Source: Thuidium tamariscinum
Lineage: Eukaryota; Streptophyta; Bryopsida; Hypnales; Thuidiaceae
Assembly: GCA_947034885.2 (NCBI GenBank)
Contig: OX344754.2
Coordinates: 25,541,369 to 25,605,368, forward strand
Direction of reading: 5' to 3'
DNA length: 64,000 bases
The stretch's first letter is position 1; every line of letters starts with the position of its first letter. This document shows positions 45,871 to 58,507 of this stretch, piece after piece. The position numbers and the translations under genes are program-made. Below the pieces are notes generated by a model. The model did no database searches. It was not told the origin of the DNA and was given only the letters and a program-made list of their open reading frames with translations.

Positions 45871-48800
45871 TGTCGTAGCACAGGAAAGTCAAGTTGCTTC
45901 TCTAAGACCGAAAATGGCCCTAAAGTGACTCGTTTATCGTTCCCACAGAGATTTGGTTGCCAGATGACTAATATCCGGAAATCAGAATAAGGATTACCAC
46001 AAAACCCCAAGCACACTTATATACTTTTACCTTATCATACTCTAAAACTCTACAGACTCCCCTATTTACAAACTTACAAAATCCAAACCGGAACAGAGAG
46101 TGGGTAGCAAATCCAGCTCTCCTACATCCTAAGATACTTTTCGGTTTTTCCCAGTAACCAATGTCCGGAATCGAGTTTAACCTCTGAATAAAGAGGGATC
46201 TGCGTATTGTGATTAAGGAAGGAAGCTTACAACCTACCCTCTGCGTTTTAGAGTGTCAAGAGTGCCACTTAAATAAAGAAAACAGCAAAACAACATCAAT
46301 CCTATTCAACCTAATTTCCCTCACAACTAAACCGGATAACTATCTGGCCTAGCAGGTCACGCAAGGAAACTTCAGTCAAAGTCTAACTTACACTACAACG
46401 ACGGCCTACTGGGTTAGTCTAAACTCTGGGTAGAATCTGGGACGGGCGGATTGAGAAGTCGTCACCTTCCCTACACATTTCTGGTTACCAAAGAACCTGT
46501 CTACCGCTTGAACTGGAGTTGTCCGGAATCATCAACGGCTATGGCTCCAAGTGACTGGGACTATCTTTAGATAACGGGAAAACCGGAACCGATCGCACTG
46601 AGGGATCAGGAATCCACCATCACACACAGATTGCACTTACACTCCCAAGAATCCGGATAAACCCAATATCCGGGCACACTCTCTCCCTACCTATTCCTGC
46701 AACTCTACAGAACATACACCAACAGTGTCACCCACTGGAATACACGCCGTCACCTCAATGTGAACCAGAAACGCTGACTTGAATTGCAAAATGCTAGGAA
46801 AACAAGGTATGAAAATGCACCCCAAAAGAACTAAAAACAAACACCTAAATACTTTACAAACCAAGGGAAACTACAGCTCGAGGAAATCAAAGCTAACCAC
46901 CAGGGAATGACACCTGTCATTCGCCTTATCCTTCTCCTCAGTTGACTTCCACTGAGAGCCAAAAACTGCCGAAAAAGGTGGATCTCAGATCCGAAAAACC
47001 CGGATTCAGTTGAGTCCAAACTACCTACTCACCTAAAAGCCACTAGGAAAATGCTTCTTACCAAAAACTTAGGTTTTCAGCCTTCTAACTACTGCTACCT
47101 TTAACCCTAGATCTACTTTCTTGGCCGCTTCCTTGGAGTCTCTCCCGACTTGGCGGCACCCTTTCGTACTGGCTGTTTCCGGGTAGAACCGGAAGTGTTC
47201 TTGCGCTTCTTCGCCTGGGTGGACTTGGCCTTCAGTTGGGCTTTGACCTTGCGTGTCATAGCCAACTTGGCATCCGGATCAGAATCCGGTTCTGACTCCT
47301 CCCCTCCTGATCCAGAAGATTCGTCATCTTCTTCCTCGGATTCGTCTTCCTCTTCTTCTTCCTCTTCCTTGATCTTAACCGGAATTGCCTTCTTCTTCTA
47401 GCTGTCGGTTAACTTGCTCTTGGATGGAGAAGGTTTGGGGGACACTGTAGGTTTCTTACTCTGTGGAGTTCCCACACTCCCTTCCCAATGCTGTGATTGG
47501 CTCTTGGTCAAGGAAACCGGTGTCTCCTCCGTCCCGGATTCCAGTATGATGGCCGATTTGGGAGGTGTGGTCATAACCACATCCTCAGAGGGTTCTCTAG
47601 TAGTTTCCTTCGTCACCGGAGTTGCTGGCTTCCCTTTTGGCAAGGGTGGCTTAGAGGGTGTCACCTCTGTCACTTTCTCCTTTTCCGGTTTAGTTTCCGG
47701 TCGGATGGGCGGACCGACCTTTCCCATGACTTCCCTCATCTGTCCCAACAACCTTTCCATCTTTACGTTGAAGGAAACTAGGACATTGATCACCTTGTCC
47801 CCTATTTTCCCTGTCCCCTCTAAGACCTTCTCATCAAAGAGTTTGGCCTTGTTCAAAACCTCTGCCGGAACGCTAATGAATTCCTTAATCCGGTCAAGGG
47901 TTTCTACAGACTTGGCTGAGAACTTCCGGTTCCGCTCATTTTCCTGCTTTTGCTCACTCAGCTCTGCCTTAAGGGAGAGCAATTCCTCCATCATCTCCTG
48001 ATGCTTAGCCTTTCCGGATTTTCCCTCAACATCGTCTATCAGGTTCTGGAGCTGCTCTATACATTCACTCTCCGGAATGTCTCCCAACATCCCGCATACC
48101 CTTTTCAAGGTCTTCCTCTCTTGCTCATAACTCTCATGAACTTTCGTGAGCTCCCTTATGAAAGACCCTAACGGGTCACTGTTCCAGACAGGGTCCTTCT
48201 CCTTCTCCTGCTCTACCTTGACCCCTGCCCCGCTATCCTTTTCCGGTTCCGGTTTCCCGAGTAACCCGGAAGGTTCTCCCTCTCTCTCATCTTCCTCTTT
48301 CTCATCATCTGAATCCGACTTCATTCCATGGGCTAACTTCACCTCTCTCACCGTATACTCCTGTCTTTCAGTTTCCCTCATGCAATCCTGTGAATGATAG
48401 AGGTGATAGAGAAAAGGAGAAATACTAGAGGGCTTACTCTTGCCAATCCCCTTGCACAGCTTTACTACATAATCTCTCAGGGCTATACCCTAGTCTATCT
48501 TCCTGTCCTCGCTTAGCGCTCCAAAGAGGGTATTCCCCAAGGTGAGAGTCATCCGGTTTCCCCTATCCGGACTGAGAATTGGTACCATAAACTCTAACAC
48601 CCTCCTCTCTCTCGCGTTCTTACAATCACTTACAGTATACCCATCCTTGTTGTGAGGTGCTGCCCGGAACTTACCCACCATGAACTTGTCAGTTCGTGTG
48701 GCTCCTCCTTCCCCTTCCTTGGCGAAACCATACACTTCCCTCCAGATTCCGGCCGTCCATTTGTCCGGAAGTGCCCTAATCGTTTTCTTCCACTCGTTCA

Positions 48801-49656
48801 ACTGTGGGTGCAGCAACTCCCGCACCATCACTTCGTCCTTGAAGCCCCACGGCCGATCGACCAAGCCAGCGTAGCCCATCTGGCTAAGGTCCTCCAACAG
48901 GTCCGCCCGCTCCTCAGCATCCTCCGGAATAACCGGAACTACACTCCTCAACGAAACCTTGGTGGTGACCTCCTCCTCTGCCTCGCTCCCAGACATGGCT
49001 CCCACTCGTGAAACTCCCACGACTCTCGGAAAATCCCCAAAAGCCTTACACACCCAACTAACTCGCTCGGGTACTCTCGCTGTAACCGGAAATCAGGAAA
49101 CTAGCCTAAGCAGCAGTAGAGCGCGCGCACAACTCCCAAAACTCAGAGCTTCATAAGCAAACATAAGAATGAGGTCTAGAACCCCAAATAACAACCTAAA
49201 AAGACTTTACTCCGGTTTATCCCCCCCTTACTCTCGGCCGCTGGGAACGGAGTTCCCGACATTCTGACCGTTAAAATCCTGTAGTCCTGGGCTCCTCACG
49301 AGACTGACCGTTGGGTGGTACTTTCCCCAACTCCCGGTACGACTCCTATCGGATAGAAACATGGTCTAGTCTGTTTCCGATAGATTAAATATAATTTTAA
49401 GTACCCCTAGTGTTAGGATCCCACCTAGTTTCTGATTTTCTTTATCTGGATGGACTTTCCAGTTTTGATTCCGATAAGAGGACAATCCTCTTCTTAACAC
49501 TATTATCCCCTTATCGTTTCCCGACATTCCGGTTTTCCTTACTTCCACTATGACTTGGGATATGGACTAGAAAATCAAAAATAAATATGACAATTCGAAA
49601 AAATTAGAAGGTATTTTATACTACTTAACCTAAAGAAGGATTTTAGGGTTGTGACA
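45871..49656 (-). mobile_element. LTR-like element C, 3.8 kb
   Basis: Boundaries are fixed by the duplicated GTAGA and TG...CA ends (TGTCGTAGCACAGG at the left, GGTTGTGACA at the right). The left end and the minus-strand protein are distant relatives of elements A and B: TGTCGTAGCACAGG against TGTCGCAACACAGG, and a shared AAGTGACTC-like block inside the first 150 bp. No internal LTR copy is seen. It inserted into the hAT 2 coding sequence. Confidence 0.8.
47113..48996 (-). pseudogene. Element C protein ORF with two ambers
   Basis: One frame of 628 codons from the ATG at 48996 to the stop at 47113-47115, interrupted by TAG at 48490-48492 and 47398-47400. The N-terminal domain aligns with those of elements A and B (RPWGFKDEVMVREL against IPWGFKEERMVKEL; NTLFGALSEDRKID against NTIFGALIGDRKVD). 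The first TAG falls on the codon that is Trp in A and TAG in B. After it come SPFLYHLYHS, a coiled coil and a Pro/Ser-rich part. Beyond the second TAG the frame stays open for 94 codons: an acidic Glu/Asp/Ser tract and a Lys/Arg-rich tail ending KRPRK, a likely nuclear signal that A and B lack. Confidence 0.7.
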
Positions 49657-49661
49657 GTAGA

Positions 49662-50288
49662 CCACCTATGGCACCTCGGCCCTCCATTCATCATGAAGTG
49701 GGTGAATATCAACAAGGTCGTGGAAGGATGGGAGGCCGTGGAAGGGCTGGAGGCCGAGGAGGGATTGGAGGCCGTGGAGGGATTGGAGGCCGTGGAGGGA
49801 CTAGAGGTCGTGGAGGAAGAGAAGGTCCACATATTGGAGAAGCATCATCGTCAAGGCCTAGTCATCGTCCACTCCTTGGAATAGGGGCAAGAGACTCAAA
49901 TAGGGTGGTAGAACCGTTCTTGGATACATACGTACCAAGACCTAGTAGGTCAACCCCGGCATTTGTTGTTCCTCGAGTTTCAAGTGGGCCCACTATAAAT
50001 TCTGATGCAGAAGACCCCAACGCACTGCGACATAAGAGGTTCAAGCGCAAACGTAGTCAAGGTCAAACTATTGTAGAGCTTCGAAATGAAAACTCAGAGA
50101 TTGAGGGACATTGGACCACAGATAGTGGTGAAGCAGAAGATGAATATGACAGCAACGAAGATGCCAATGACGAGGATGATCCAAACTGCGATGAGGCACC
50201 ACAGGATGATGATGTTGTTGTTCGAGATGCTAATGTAGTGGATCCTAGTGCCCAAGAAGTTCGTAGGTCGAGTCGTTTTAATAACTGA
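49662..50288 (+). CDS. C-terminal part of hAT transposase 2, RGG-rich
   Basis: In-frame continuation of the hAT 2 protein beyond element C. It begins PPMAPRPS, runs through a Gly/Arg tract with about eight RGG or RGR units (49725-49830), the kind of segment that binds RNA or DNA, then an acidic region (50100-50220) and a Ser/Arg end. The open frame shows that the split by C is the main break in this half of the gene. An RGG tail is unusual for hAT transposases. Confidence 0.7.
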   Translation, partial: PPMAPRPSIHHEVGEYQQGRGRMGGRGRAGGRGGIGGRGGIGGRGGTRGRGGREGPHIGEASSSRPSHRPLLGIGARDSNRVVEPFLDTYVPRPSRSTPAFVVPRVSSGPTINSDAEDPNALRHKRFKRKRSQGQTIVELRNENSEIEGHWTTDSGEAEDEYDSNEDANDEDDPNCDEAPQDDDVVVRDANVVDPSAQEVRRSSRFNN

Positions 50289-51626
50289 GTTGCACCAATG
50301 GTAGATCTCGTGTCTTTAAGAGTTGAAGGTAATTGTAGCAATTAAAAGAAAGATGGACGAGAAGCCAAAAGAATGTCTTTTCCCTAACCGATGAGGAAGT
50401 GGGCATATTTTGGAAGTATAGATTCATTGTATTGTTATTGTACTTTGCAAATTGTAATGCATGAATTTTATAAATACTTTTGGTTATCATAAAGATTGAA
50501 GCCTACTAATATGTCTATAATGTTTTTGTATTTGACATTTTGACGTGCATGTTGGAAACATTGGTGAGTGCAATCATGTAATATATTTTGTAGGCTAATT
50601 CTATTTAATATGAGAGGCACTTTGACTTCAATGATGAATTGGGTTTGATAGTTGAATTTAATTTCAAGGTTTGTGATGTGGCTATTTTATTTTGTACAAT
50701 GGGGTACCAATAAAAAAAAAGTCTTTTTCGAATTCGCAGTGAGAAATTTTTTGGGATGGCCAACTTTGAAAGCCTCCCGAGAGCTCAAAAAGTAGTATTT
50801 AACCACAAAATTTTTACCACAGCTTAACCTTGAAGTTAATTATATGTATGACAAATTTCAAGGCCAAAAGATTTAGGAAAGAAAAGTTATTCAAAATCTA
50901 CCAAGATGGGTAGTAGTGAGAAACATTTCACTACTTTCAACTTTGACACCTTTTTAAGGAGTAAGGATTGAGTCTTGGTTTTTTTGCTGTGAAATTTTTG
51001 TCATGGAATAACCTCTATGTTCTTAATATGTTTTCGAACTATTTCAAGGTAAAAAAAGGTTTGGTGAAGAAGATATTTGAAATCTCTCAACCAATGACGC
51101 TAGCATTCGAGCGTGGAGCGGTGAGCCTGTGAGCTGCGAGCGGGAAACTTGTGAGCGGTGAGCATGAAGTAGCCTTTTTTTTAGAAATTTGGACTAAAAT
51201 TTTTTTTCAATCAATTTTTTTTCCAAAAATCAGAAAAAAATTACTATTTATAGTAAAATTTGCTACCTATGACCGTGTCTCCTATAACCGTGGATTTTCA
51301 TGAAATCTCATATTTTTGGACCTTTGATAATTTCATCTATACATTTGAGTTTAGGGATTTAGAATTTGGAAGGGAGATTAAAAACAGGCCAAACACTTCA
51401 AATACAAAAGTAAGTGTGCCTTGTTCTAGGGGTTAGGACTTTTTGGGAGTTAATAAAATGAAAATGGGAAACTTTAAAAATTGGATAGAAAAAAAAAGTT
51501 TGCATATATATGTATTGCAAAGAAAGTCAATGTTCATGATTGGACTGCATCTTTTCTTTATTTCATTTGCAGCACATGGAGAAGAATACAATATGAATGT
51601 ACTACACTCCAAATAACTAATCATAT
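50289..51626. other. 3' flank of hAT 2 with repeats
   Basis: 50720-51090 holds two diverged AT-rich units related in inverted orientation to 6745-7115. 51100-51170 is a GC-rich cluster of GTGAGCGGTGAGC-like units, comparable in position to the subterminal cluster of hAT 1. I could not find a clean terminus. Confidence 0.5.
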
Positions 51627-54600
51627 CTACCTTGAAATAATGATGATTCTTGCTCGAACTAGGAGTAGCTTCAACTCATTAAAGCTATAACTAGGTGCAT
51701 GAATGAATTTGTCATCATGGATATCCATCTTGCAGAAGTACCTATACAAATAATACAAGTGTTTACAATTCACGTATTGTGCTCGGCCTCCCACAACAGA
51801 TACTATCATATTCACAAAGTCAGGGCATGTGCATGTAGGGAATGTACCCATAGTAACTCGATATACATTTTTGTTGGGCTCCACTCCAGTCTGCAGCACC
51901 ACTATTGCACCAAGTCCAGGAAGAGGTACGAGGGTCACTCCTAGAATTTCCCCTCTAATATTTGAAGCACTTTCCCATTTGTTGCGGTGCTCTACAGTTG
52001 GAGGATTTGCAAGTCTTTTGATAGTTCGGTTGTTCCTCACAGTAGGGTGCACATCTGCATTTGGTGGACATGGTTGGGTGAAGAAGATAGGCTCAAAAAT
52101 CTTAGACATGGCAAAAAGTTCACGTGGTGACAATGTAGGCAATTCTTGAAGGTGGAAGCCGGCATGTTGTAACAGTAAGGTTTCTTCACGATTCAAATTG
52201 GTCCCCGATAGAATAGGCCAAATTTCAGGCAGCTCTGGTCTATCAATGACCCACTTCCTCTTTGTACCTTTCACGCATCGTTCAATGTCATCCCAACAAA
52301 ACCAAAAATCCACGAGCACCGGGCGCTTAGTTCCATACTCTTCTTTCCTTCCGCGATAAGTAGGAGCAGGGATTCCTTTTCCACCCTTGGCAATCCTTGA
52401 GGTACACTTGATATTTGATGTCCGTTGTTGAGCCCAGCATCTTGCATTTGATTTGTGGCTGATCCTTGCAATGTGCCACTTGGATGTGTCACAATCCGTT
52501 TTAAATGCTACCGTCACATAATTGGAGGTATTGACTTCATTGCGATTTCCAATGCCTTCCCTTGAATCTTCTACAACCTTTGTAGACCTAGTTCGGACCC
52601 GGGGTTGCGAAAAGTTGACTTTGTCTGGTCTATGTGAATCTCCAGCATCACCAATAGGTACATTAAGCCTCCTCTTGGTGCTCCCAAAAATTTCTTCTCC
52701 TTCTAGATGAGGTACTCGAGTTCCCACACCATGTGCTTCTGGCAATGTATTCAATGCCTCAGCTATTTTTTTTGGACACCCACTGCGCCTAGCCGCCCTC
52801 AACCTCAATTCTCCCTTTGATGGTCCTGACCCACATGCATGTCCTCTAAGGTATGCTCGGTAGTTTGTCATTTGCATCCAAGCTCGAATGCTGTCATCAC
52901 AAGTGGCGTCGAATAAATTGTTTCCTTTTTTCCCCGACATTTGCAGCCACTTATTATGGATCGTTTTCGACAGATTACAAAAAGGCATGTCTGCCATCTC
53001 TTCTAAAGTAAGACCCTAAAATTCCAACAACAAGCAGACATGAATCAAAATACAATTCACACTATTATTATACAAATTATATCTGAAATTCCTCTCTATA
53101 CTTCTAAGAATTTTAGTATGGTTTAGGAATTATGGATTCAAGGGTACAAAGAAGAAACAAATAGTATTATATAAATTGCAGAAACTGAATATTTCACTTG
53201 AGCAAAAAAATTGGAAATATAGTACCAGCAACTAGTACTTTAAGGGCAACCAATTTTGAACCTTGTAAAATTAACTAGGGTTGGGAATCCGTCGGATCCG
53301 ACGGATTCTATATATGATACCACTTTACAATACAGTAAAAATACTAAATGATTGAAACTTCAAGCAATTAGCACTTCCATGAATGCCTTATTGAAAGGTT
53401 CATCAAAAATATACTTATAGCTGTTGGATGCAACAACTGTCTCATTGATTCCCTACACTACTTCCTTTAATAAACCTTTTAATTCTCTACTATAAATTAT
53501 CTTACAAGAAAATTTTAAATTATTTGTATTCAAATTTCTGATTATAAAGACATTAAAAGTAAAAAGAATCATCTCTTCTATATAATTGAAGCAAACAATT
53601 GTCTAATTAAATAAGAATACAAAGTATAAATTTTAAACCAAAATAAGATTCACATACCATTGTCATGAAGCCTCCCCATTGTAAATAACGAAAATGCCAA
53701 AATGCCAACCAATGCTCCAAGTGATGAAGTGAGTCTTCCGTTGTAGCTCCAGATGATAGCCACCATGACCGAATTGCAAGATACTGCACCTCCGCTTCAT
53801 CCAAAGTTTTGGATTCTTTATATTGCTTACACAGTGCAATGTGTTGATGTTGTAGTCCTTGCTTGATGTGTTTCTGGGTGTGCTTCTGAAGAGAATTACT
53901 CCAATGCAATAGGCATGTTCTCTCGCGATTCTTCATAATGTCATCTCCTGAACCACTACCATAGACAATGCGAACTGCATTCCAATTGGCCATTGCGCTA
54001 TCTGCCATGAATTCTTTAAAATTTGGCTCTGCCACTCCGTGTTTCTCCATTACAGCATTCAATGACCTCCAGAACTGTACTTGAATCTCTGTATCTTCTG
54101 ATTGCATATCGCACACTGCAATGGTCATGACCTTCTTGTACTGAGAGTCGTACACGTGGCATGCCATGGTGGTCCAGTCCTTCACGCGCTTCACGTGGTC
54201 GAACATCATCCACGCATTTTGTAGATCACCTTCAGGTTGCATGCGCCTTACCAAGTCCACTCCACTTCCAGGTCCTTCAGTAAGTATTTTGAATACATAA
54301 ACCTTCTCTTTGCCTTGGCCTGGGAAGACACTATCGTGTATGAACTCGAACTTTGATTCCTTCTTCATGGTCATGATGTTGTCAATGACCCCTCCTTGGT
54401 TGTTTGATCAGAAAGAGGAGATAATATTTCGTATACTAGGACTACTTAGCAACTGAAAGCGATCCATGACCTCTTCCATTTCTTCTCCCTTCAATATCTT
54501 CTTCTCTCCTTCTCCATGGTGAAAAAGGTGGTTTGTAAGGAAGTCTTTGCTAGCAGATAAAGCTATGGCAGAGTTTGTAGCTGAAGGAGTTTTGGCAACT

Positions 54601-55817
54601 TGTTCTGCTATGAGTTCGGTAATTTCTTTTGTAGAATCTCTATACATGCCTTTTGCTACTGGGTGAGTGTGGTTTCCTAGGTGAATAGCAGCCCTAGTCA
54701 TATTTGCGTTATCACTGTAGCAGTAGTAAATTCTAGCATCATAGGTGCTCAGGCATGTAGGTATTATTTTGCAAACTTTACAAACTAGTTTGCAATCTTT
54801 TGGTGGAACGACTCCTACTGCAAAAGGAAGTATTGTAGAACCTATCCATTCTGTTTCATTTTTCCTAGAAGTCCTAGACAAGTACTCGCAGCTAGGGTTT
54901 TCACAAATAAGATGGCCAGCACAGAATGACTTACGAAACTTCAAATTGTCCGAGTTGTGGATGTTTGTTGTCACTAGCTTGCACCAACCATGTCCGTCGT
55001 ACCGCTTGTCCATTCCCTCCAAGTTCTTAGCTGCAAATGAAGAAAAAGAGGCACGATACGGCGGTAGTTCAAAGATGGCATCTCCGTCGTAAGTCGGTGG
55101 TAGGAACTCCACTTGGTGGTGCTTCACAGCGTTCATATCTAATGTTGAGAGTTCATTTCTTGAACGGTGAAGACCAGAAAGTCCCTTCAAGCATTTCATT
55201 ATACTAGTTATACTCGCCACACTTGAATGACAAACTTGTTGTGAAAAGGTACGTTGCTCAGAAGTACTAGTGGAGGTGTTCTGTATAGAGTACGTAAGAC
55301 TGATGTCATTGGACTCTTTCTTGACGAAGGAAGGTTCCATGTCAGGAGTCAAGGAAGGAAACTCGACTTCAGACTCACTAGATAGTTCAACAATAGTCCC
55401 TAACAACTCTACCTGTGCTTCAGTAGGCAATTCATTTCGTACTAATGTAGGGAAGCATCCTACAGGAGTAGTAGGATTAGCACTCTCAGGTCCAGAAGAT
55501 CTGTTCACTGTAGAATTATCAGACTGGCGACTTGCTATCTTAGTGGACGAAGCTAACATGGACAAAGGGAGACCGTAAGTCCTATAGTTCCCAAGACCTA
55601 GATACCAGTAATGCCCTTCATCAGAGAGACATTTTGAAAGCGGGATTGACTGAAGTAATTCACCAGACTCAGAATAGAGCTCTTCTTCAACGTAGATAGA
55701 TGACTCTACAAACTTAAATCGAACATGAAGCAAGTGGCTGAATACAGTAGCACGACCTTCTAGGTCTAAAGGAAAGACTAACGGAACCTGATGACCATCT
55801 ACGCGAATGCTTGCCAT
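51627..55817 (-). pseudogene. MULE-type transposase gene with zinc-finger, MULE and SWIM regions
   Basis: Exon 1 runs from the ATG at 55817 to 53658 and exon 2 from 53015 to 51627, in phase across a 642-bp GT-AG intron (GTATGTG donor at 53657, TTTTAG acceptor ending at 53016): 1182 residues. A single TGA at 54408-54410 interrupts exon 1. Order: N-terminal region, a Cys/His module (KLVCKVCK then GNHTHP) of the FLYWCH/GCM-like DNA-binding kind, a MULE transposase core (FMADSAMANW and nearby CLLHW), then a C-terminal SWIM finger (CTCPDF ... NCKHLYYLY). This is the normal order for Mutator-like transposases, some of which became host regulators such as FAR1/FHY3. The lone stop could be a recent mutation. 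Terminal repeats were not found, so a domesticated gene remains possible. Confidence 0.7.
53285..53308. repeat. 24-bp perfect palindrome with GTCGGATCCGAC core
   Basis: GAATCC-GTCGGATCCGAC-GGATTC in the MULE gene intron. The same 12-bp core is the centre of the three hairpins at 58.9, 59.2 and 59.7 kb. Confidence 0.75.
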
Positions 55818-56282
55818 GTCGCTCACAATTGCCTAAAAGATAGAAATGTAGGTAGAAATGGCTTGAGAGAGTGAAGAAAAGACATATGGATCTATATAGG
55901 GCTTTGAAGGGGGCATTGATTATCTGTAAATGATGGAAGCTAGGACAATATGGATTAAGGGTGGATGGTTTAAGGGTAGAGGAGCTATAAAGTTTAAACA
56001 ATAGTTTTACATGTGAACATTACATTAGAGTTAGTGAATGCAAAGTCTGTACAACAATAATTACTTAGTGTAGTAAAATGAAGCGCCCGTAATTTTATAT
56101 GTACTAATTAGGTTAAATTATAGAATGATCTTATTTGTATTGAATTGAAGCGGACTTAGATATTTTGCCGTTGGATTTGTGGCAGTTGGCAAAATAATTA
56201 TTATCCTGGCGAGTCAGTTGAAAGGGCTCCAAGTCTCCAGTAGATCTCATTCAATATACAAATCTATAATTCTACTGACATT
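55818..56282. other. 5' flank of the MULE gene
   Basis: AT-rich, no gene seen. Minus-strand promoter sequence for the MULE gene would lie here, but no clear TATA position is supported. Confidence 0.4.
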
Positions 56283-56453
56283 GATGGCGTTGTCCCTTCA
56301 TGTTGCCTCAAGCAGTGCAAATTTCGAATTTCAAGAATTGACGGCGTTGTCTCTTCATGTTGCCTCGAGCAGTGCAAATTTCGAATTCCAAGAATTGCCA
56401 GAGCTGTCTCTTCAAGTTGCCTCGGGTAGTGCATCCTTCAAATTTTGCGAATT
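56283..56453 (+). repeat. Three tandem 57-bp units
   Basis: Units start at 56283, 56340 and 56397, each about GCGTTGTCTCTTCATGTTGC followed by AGTGCAAATTTCGAATT. All three frames stay open and one translates to a 19-residue repeat (ALSLHVASSSANFEFQEL). The unit length is a multiple of three, so it might be coding or just an upstream minisatellite. Confidence 0.65.
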
Positions 56454-56734
56454 GGCGGCGCCGGAATTGATATGTCATATGACACGCGTGAAGTACAAAG
56501 GCGGCGCCTTGTAGAGAAGTATACAAGGGATTCTTGGAACACTGGAGTTCATTTCATTGTCACCTTCTGAGTGGAGCTTTCGTTTTTGTGTAGAGCAGGA
56601 GTACCTACTTGTTCTATATACTCATGATTTTAGAGCACTCAAGTGCACTTCCTGTCCTCTCGGAGCAAAGTAAGAGTCATAGGAAACACTACTCTTTCTT
56701 CTATTCTTCTAGGAAAGCTTTGAGGAGAGCGAAG

Positions 56735-56929
56735 ATGACTCGTGCGAAGAAGACTGTGTCGAAGCGAGGTCGTGGTCAATCAAGTCAGTCGCAGAGGTCT
56801 CATTCTTTCGAGGGAGAGGGAGGTGATCATTCGAAGAGTACTGAGGACCAGAATGCTGATTCTGTGCAAGAGTACTTGGAGGAGGTGCATGTCGAGGATG
56901 AGGGCACTAAGTCACCGGAAACGTATATT
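56735..56929 (+). CDS. Basic N-terminal exon, unknown protein
   Basis: An ATG opens 65 codons (MTRAKKTVSKRGRGQ start, Lys/Arg-rich, then acidic Glu/Ser-rich) up to a strong splice donor (GTAAGT at 56930). It is in phase 0 and could join directly to the exon at 58508. The basic patch may be nuclear or DNA-binding. I do not recognise the protein. It resembles the start of the exon at 58508 (MARTTRSRAR), so it could instead be the first exon of a paralogous gene. Confidence 0.45.
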
Positions 56930-58507
56930 GTAAGTTCATCGCACGCATCTATCTAGTCTCGTGCATTCCAAGTTGTTAGAGTTGTAAACATTGAATCAAT
57001 TCTGTGAACAACAGGTCTTTAGGTGCCGGCGTAGTTGTGCGCAATTATTCCGTTAATAAGAGCTATTGAAGGGGATGCAACAGTAGCAAGTAGAAACAGA
57101 GGAGCCATTCTTGTGCATGTTTGAATGCCAACTATGAGAGCATTGTCAGGACATTGCTTAGAGTAGAAATGACAGAGAGGAATGATTGCGAATAACGGTA
57201 AATCATATGAACAGTGAGTTCTGATTGAGACTTAGGGTCGGAGGAGAAGCTTAGACATTCAATTGTATAAATAAAAGAAATTCTTTGAGTACTATGTCGA
57301 CAAAGCAGAGAGATTTTCCTATACTCATTGGAACCTGTAGTGAAAATTGAGAGAATTCAGTATCAGGGAAGGTTTTGGGTTTAGAATATTAAACCAACCA
57401 TTTCCAACAACGCAATAGGGGCTCAAAAATGGACATGAGAATTCTAGAAAAGTCACTTCTCTCTAATGATGGAGCTTCATGTCATTTTTTTTATTCTTCA
57501 ATAAATGGTTGGAGAACAATACTTCATTTATTCCTAGCTAAGTGTCTAGGTGTCTACCAATTTACTTCAAATTAAAAATAGGTCAAATAACTGCTACACT
57601 CAAAATAATTAAAAATATGAATTCAAGCATTCACTTTAGAGGAAGTAAGATGCACATCAGGAAACCATTTCAATGACTTCATAAATAGAGCAATGCCATT
57701 TTTCAGTTTTATAATTCATACTTCTCTAAATATGCATAGATGCATTCCCAAGTGCAAATGATCACAAACAAGAATTCTAGCCAAGTTTGTGTTTGAGAAT
57801 TCGTAACTAATTCAATAATGATCAAAAAATTATGAAATAACTTGTGTTAGATTCCTGATTCATTTCTCTTAAAGTAAAAAATATACTAAATTTTTTTTAA
57901 GGTCAAGAAATACACCGTAAACCCGGATCAATCCAGAGCTGTTCGGTTTGTTAGCATCCTGGACTCAAGTAAAATTAGTTTTCCAATTTCGGATCCACGA
58001 GGCGAAGCCATGCCAGCGTACAGAAATCAAAAATAGCGTAGATCAAGAACATTCCTCGAGGAATGTTGGGAGAATTTCCACCGTACTTTCTCAAATTTTG
58101 AAGAGGCAAGCTATCGCACCTACCGAATTGAATTCTCTCACAAATTTCCAAAAGTACCCCACAGTATATCAGCGGCCACCCTATTGCGTGCCTTCATTGG
58201 CATTTCGGAAGTCAACGACTGCCGAAAGTTTTGCTCGAAATCTGGGCAAGATTCGGCCCTTAGTGGCGCCGCCACCATTCTAGCGCGCCATGCTTGCTTT
58301 CTCCTGCAACTACGGGACACCGTCAATCGGGAAGGACTGTGGAAGATACTTTCAGATGACAAATTCGCTGGAATGGTGGCGGCTTGAAATTAAGCGGCTT
58401 GGCGCTCCAAGCCTTCCTTTCGGTTTGATTTTTCTATCTAAAATCATCTTCTGCAGCACTCACATCCCATTCACTCCTCCCAGAGCTCTCATTCAGTGTT
58501 GTTGCAG
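56930..58507. other. Presumed intron or intergenic sequence
   Basis: AT-rich with no supported coding exon. Plus-strand frames near 57950-58390 lack recognisable features. An acceptor TTGTTGCAG precedes the ATG at 58508. Confidence 0.4.
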
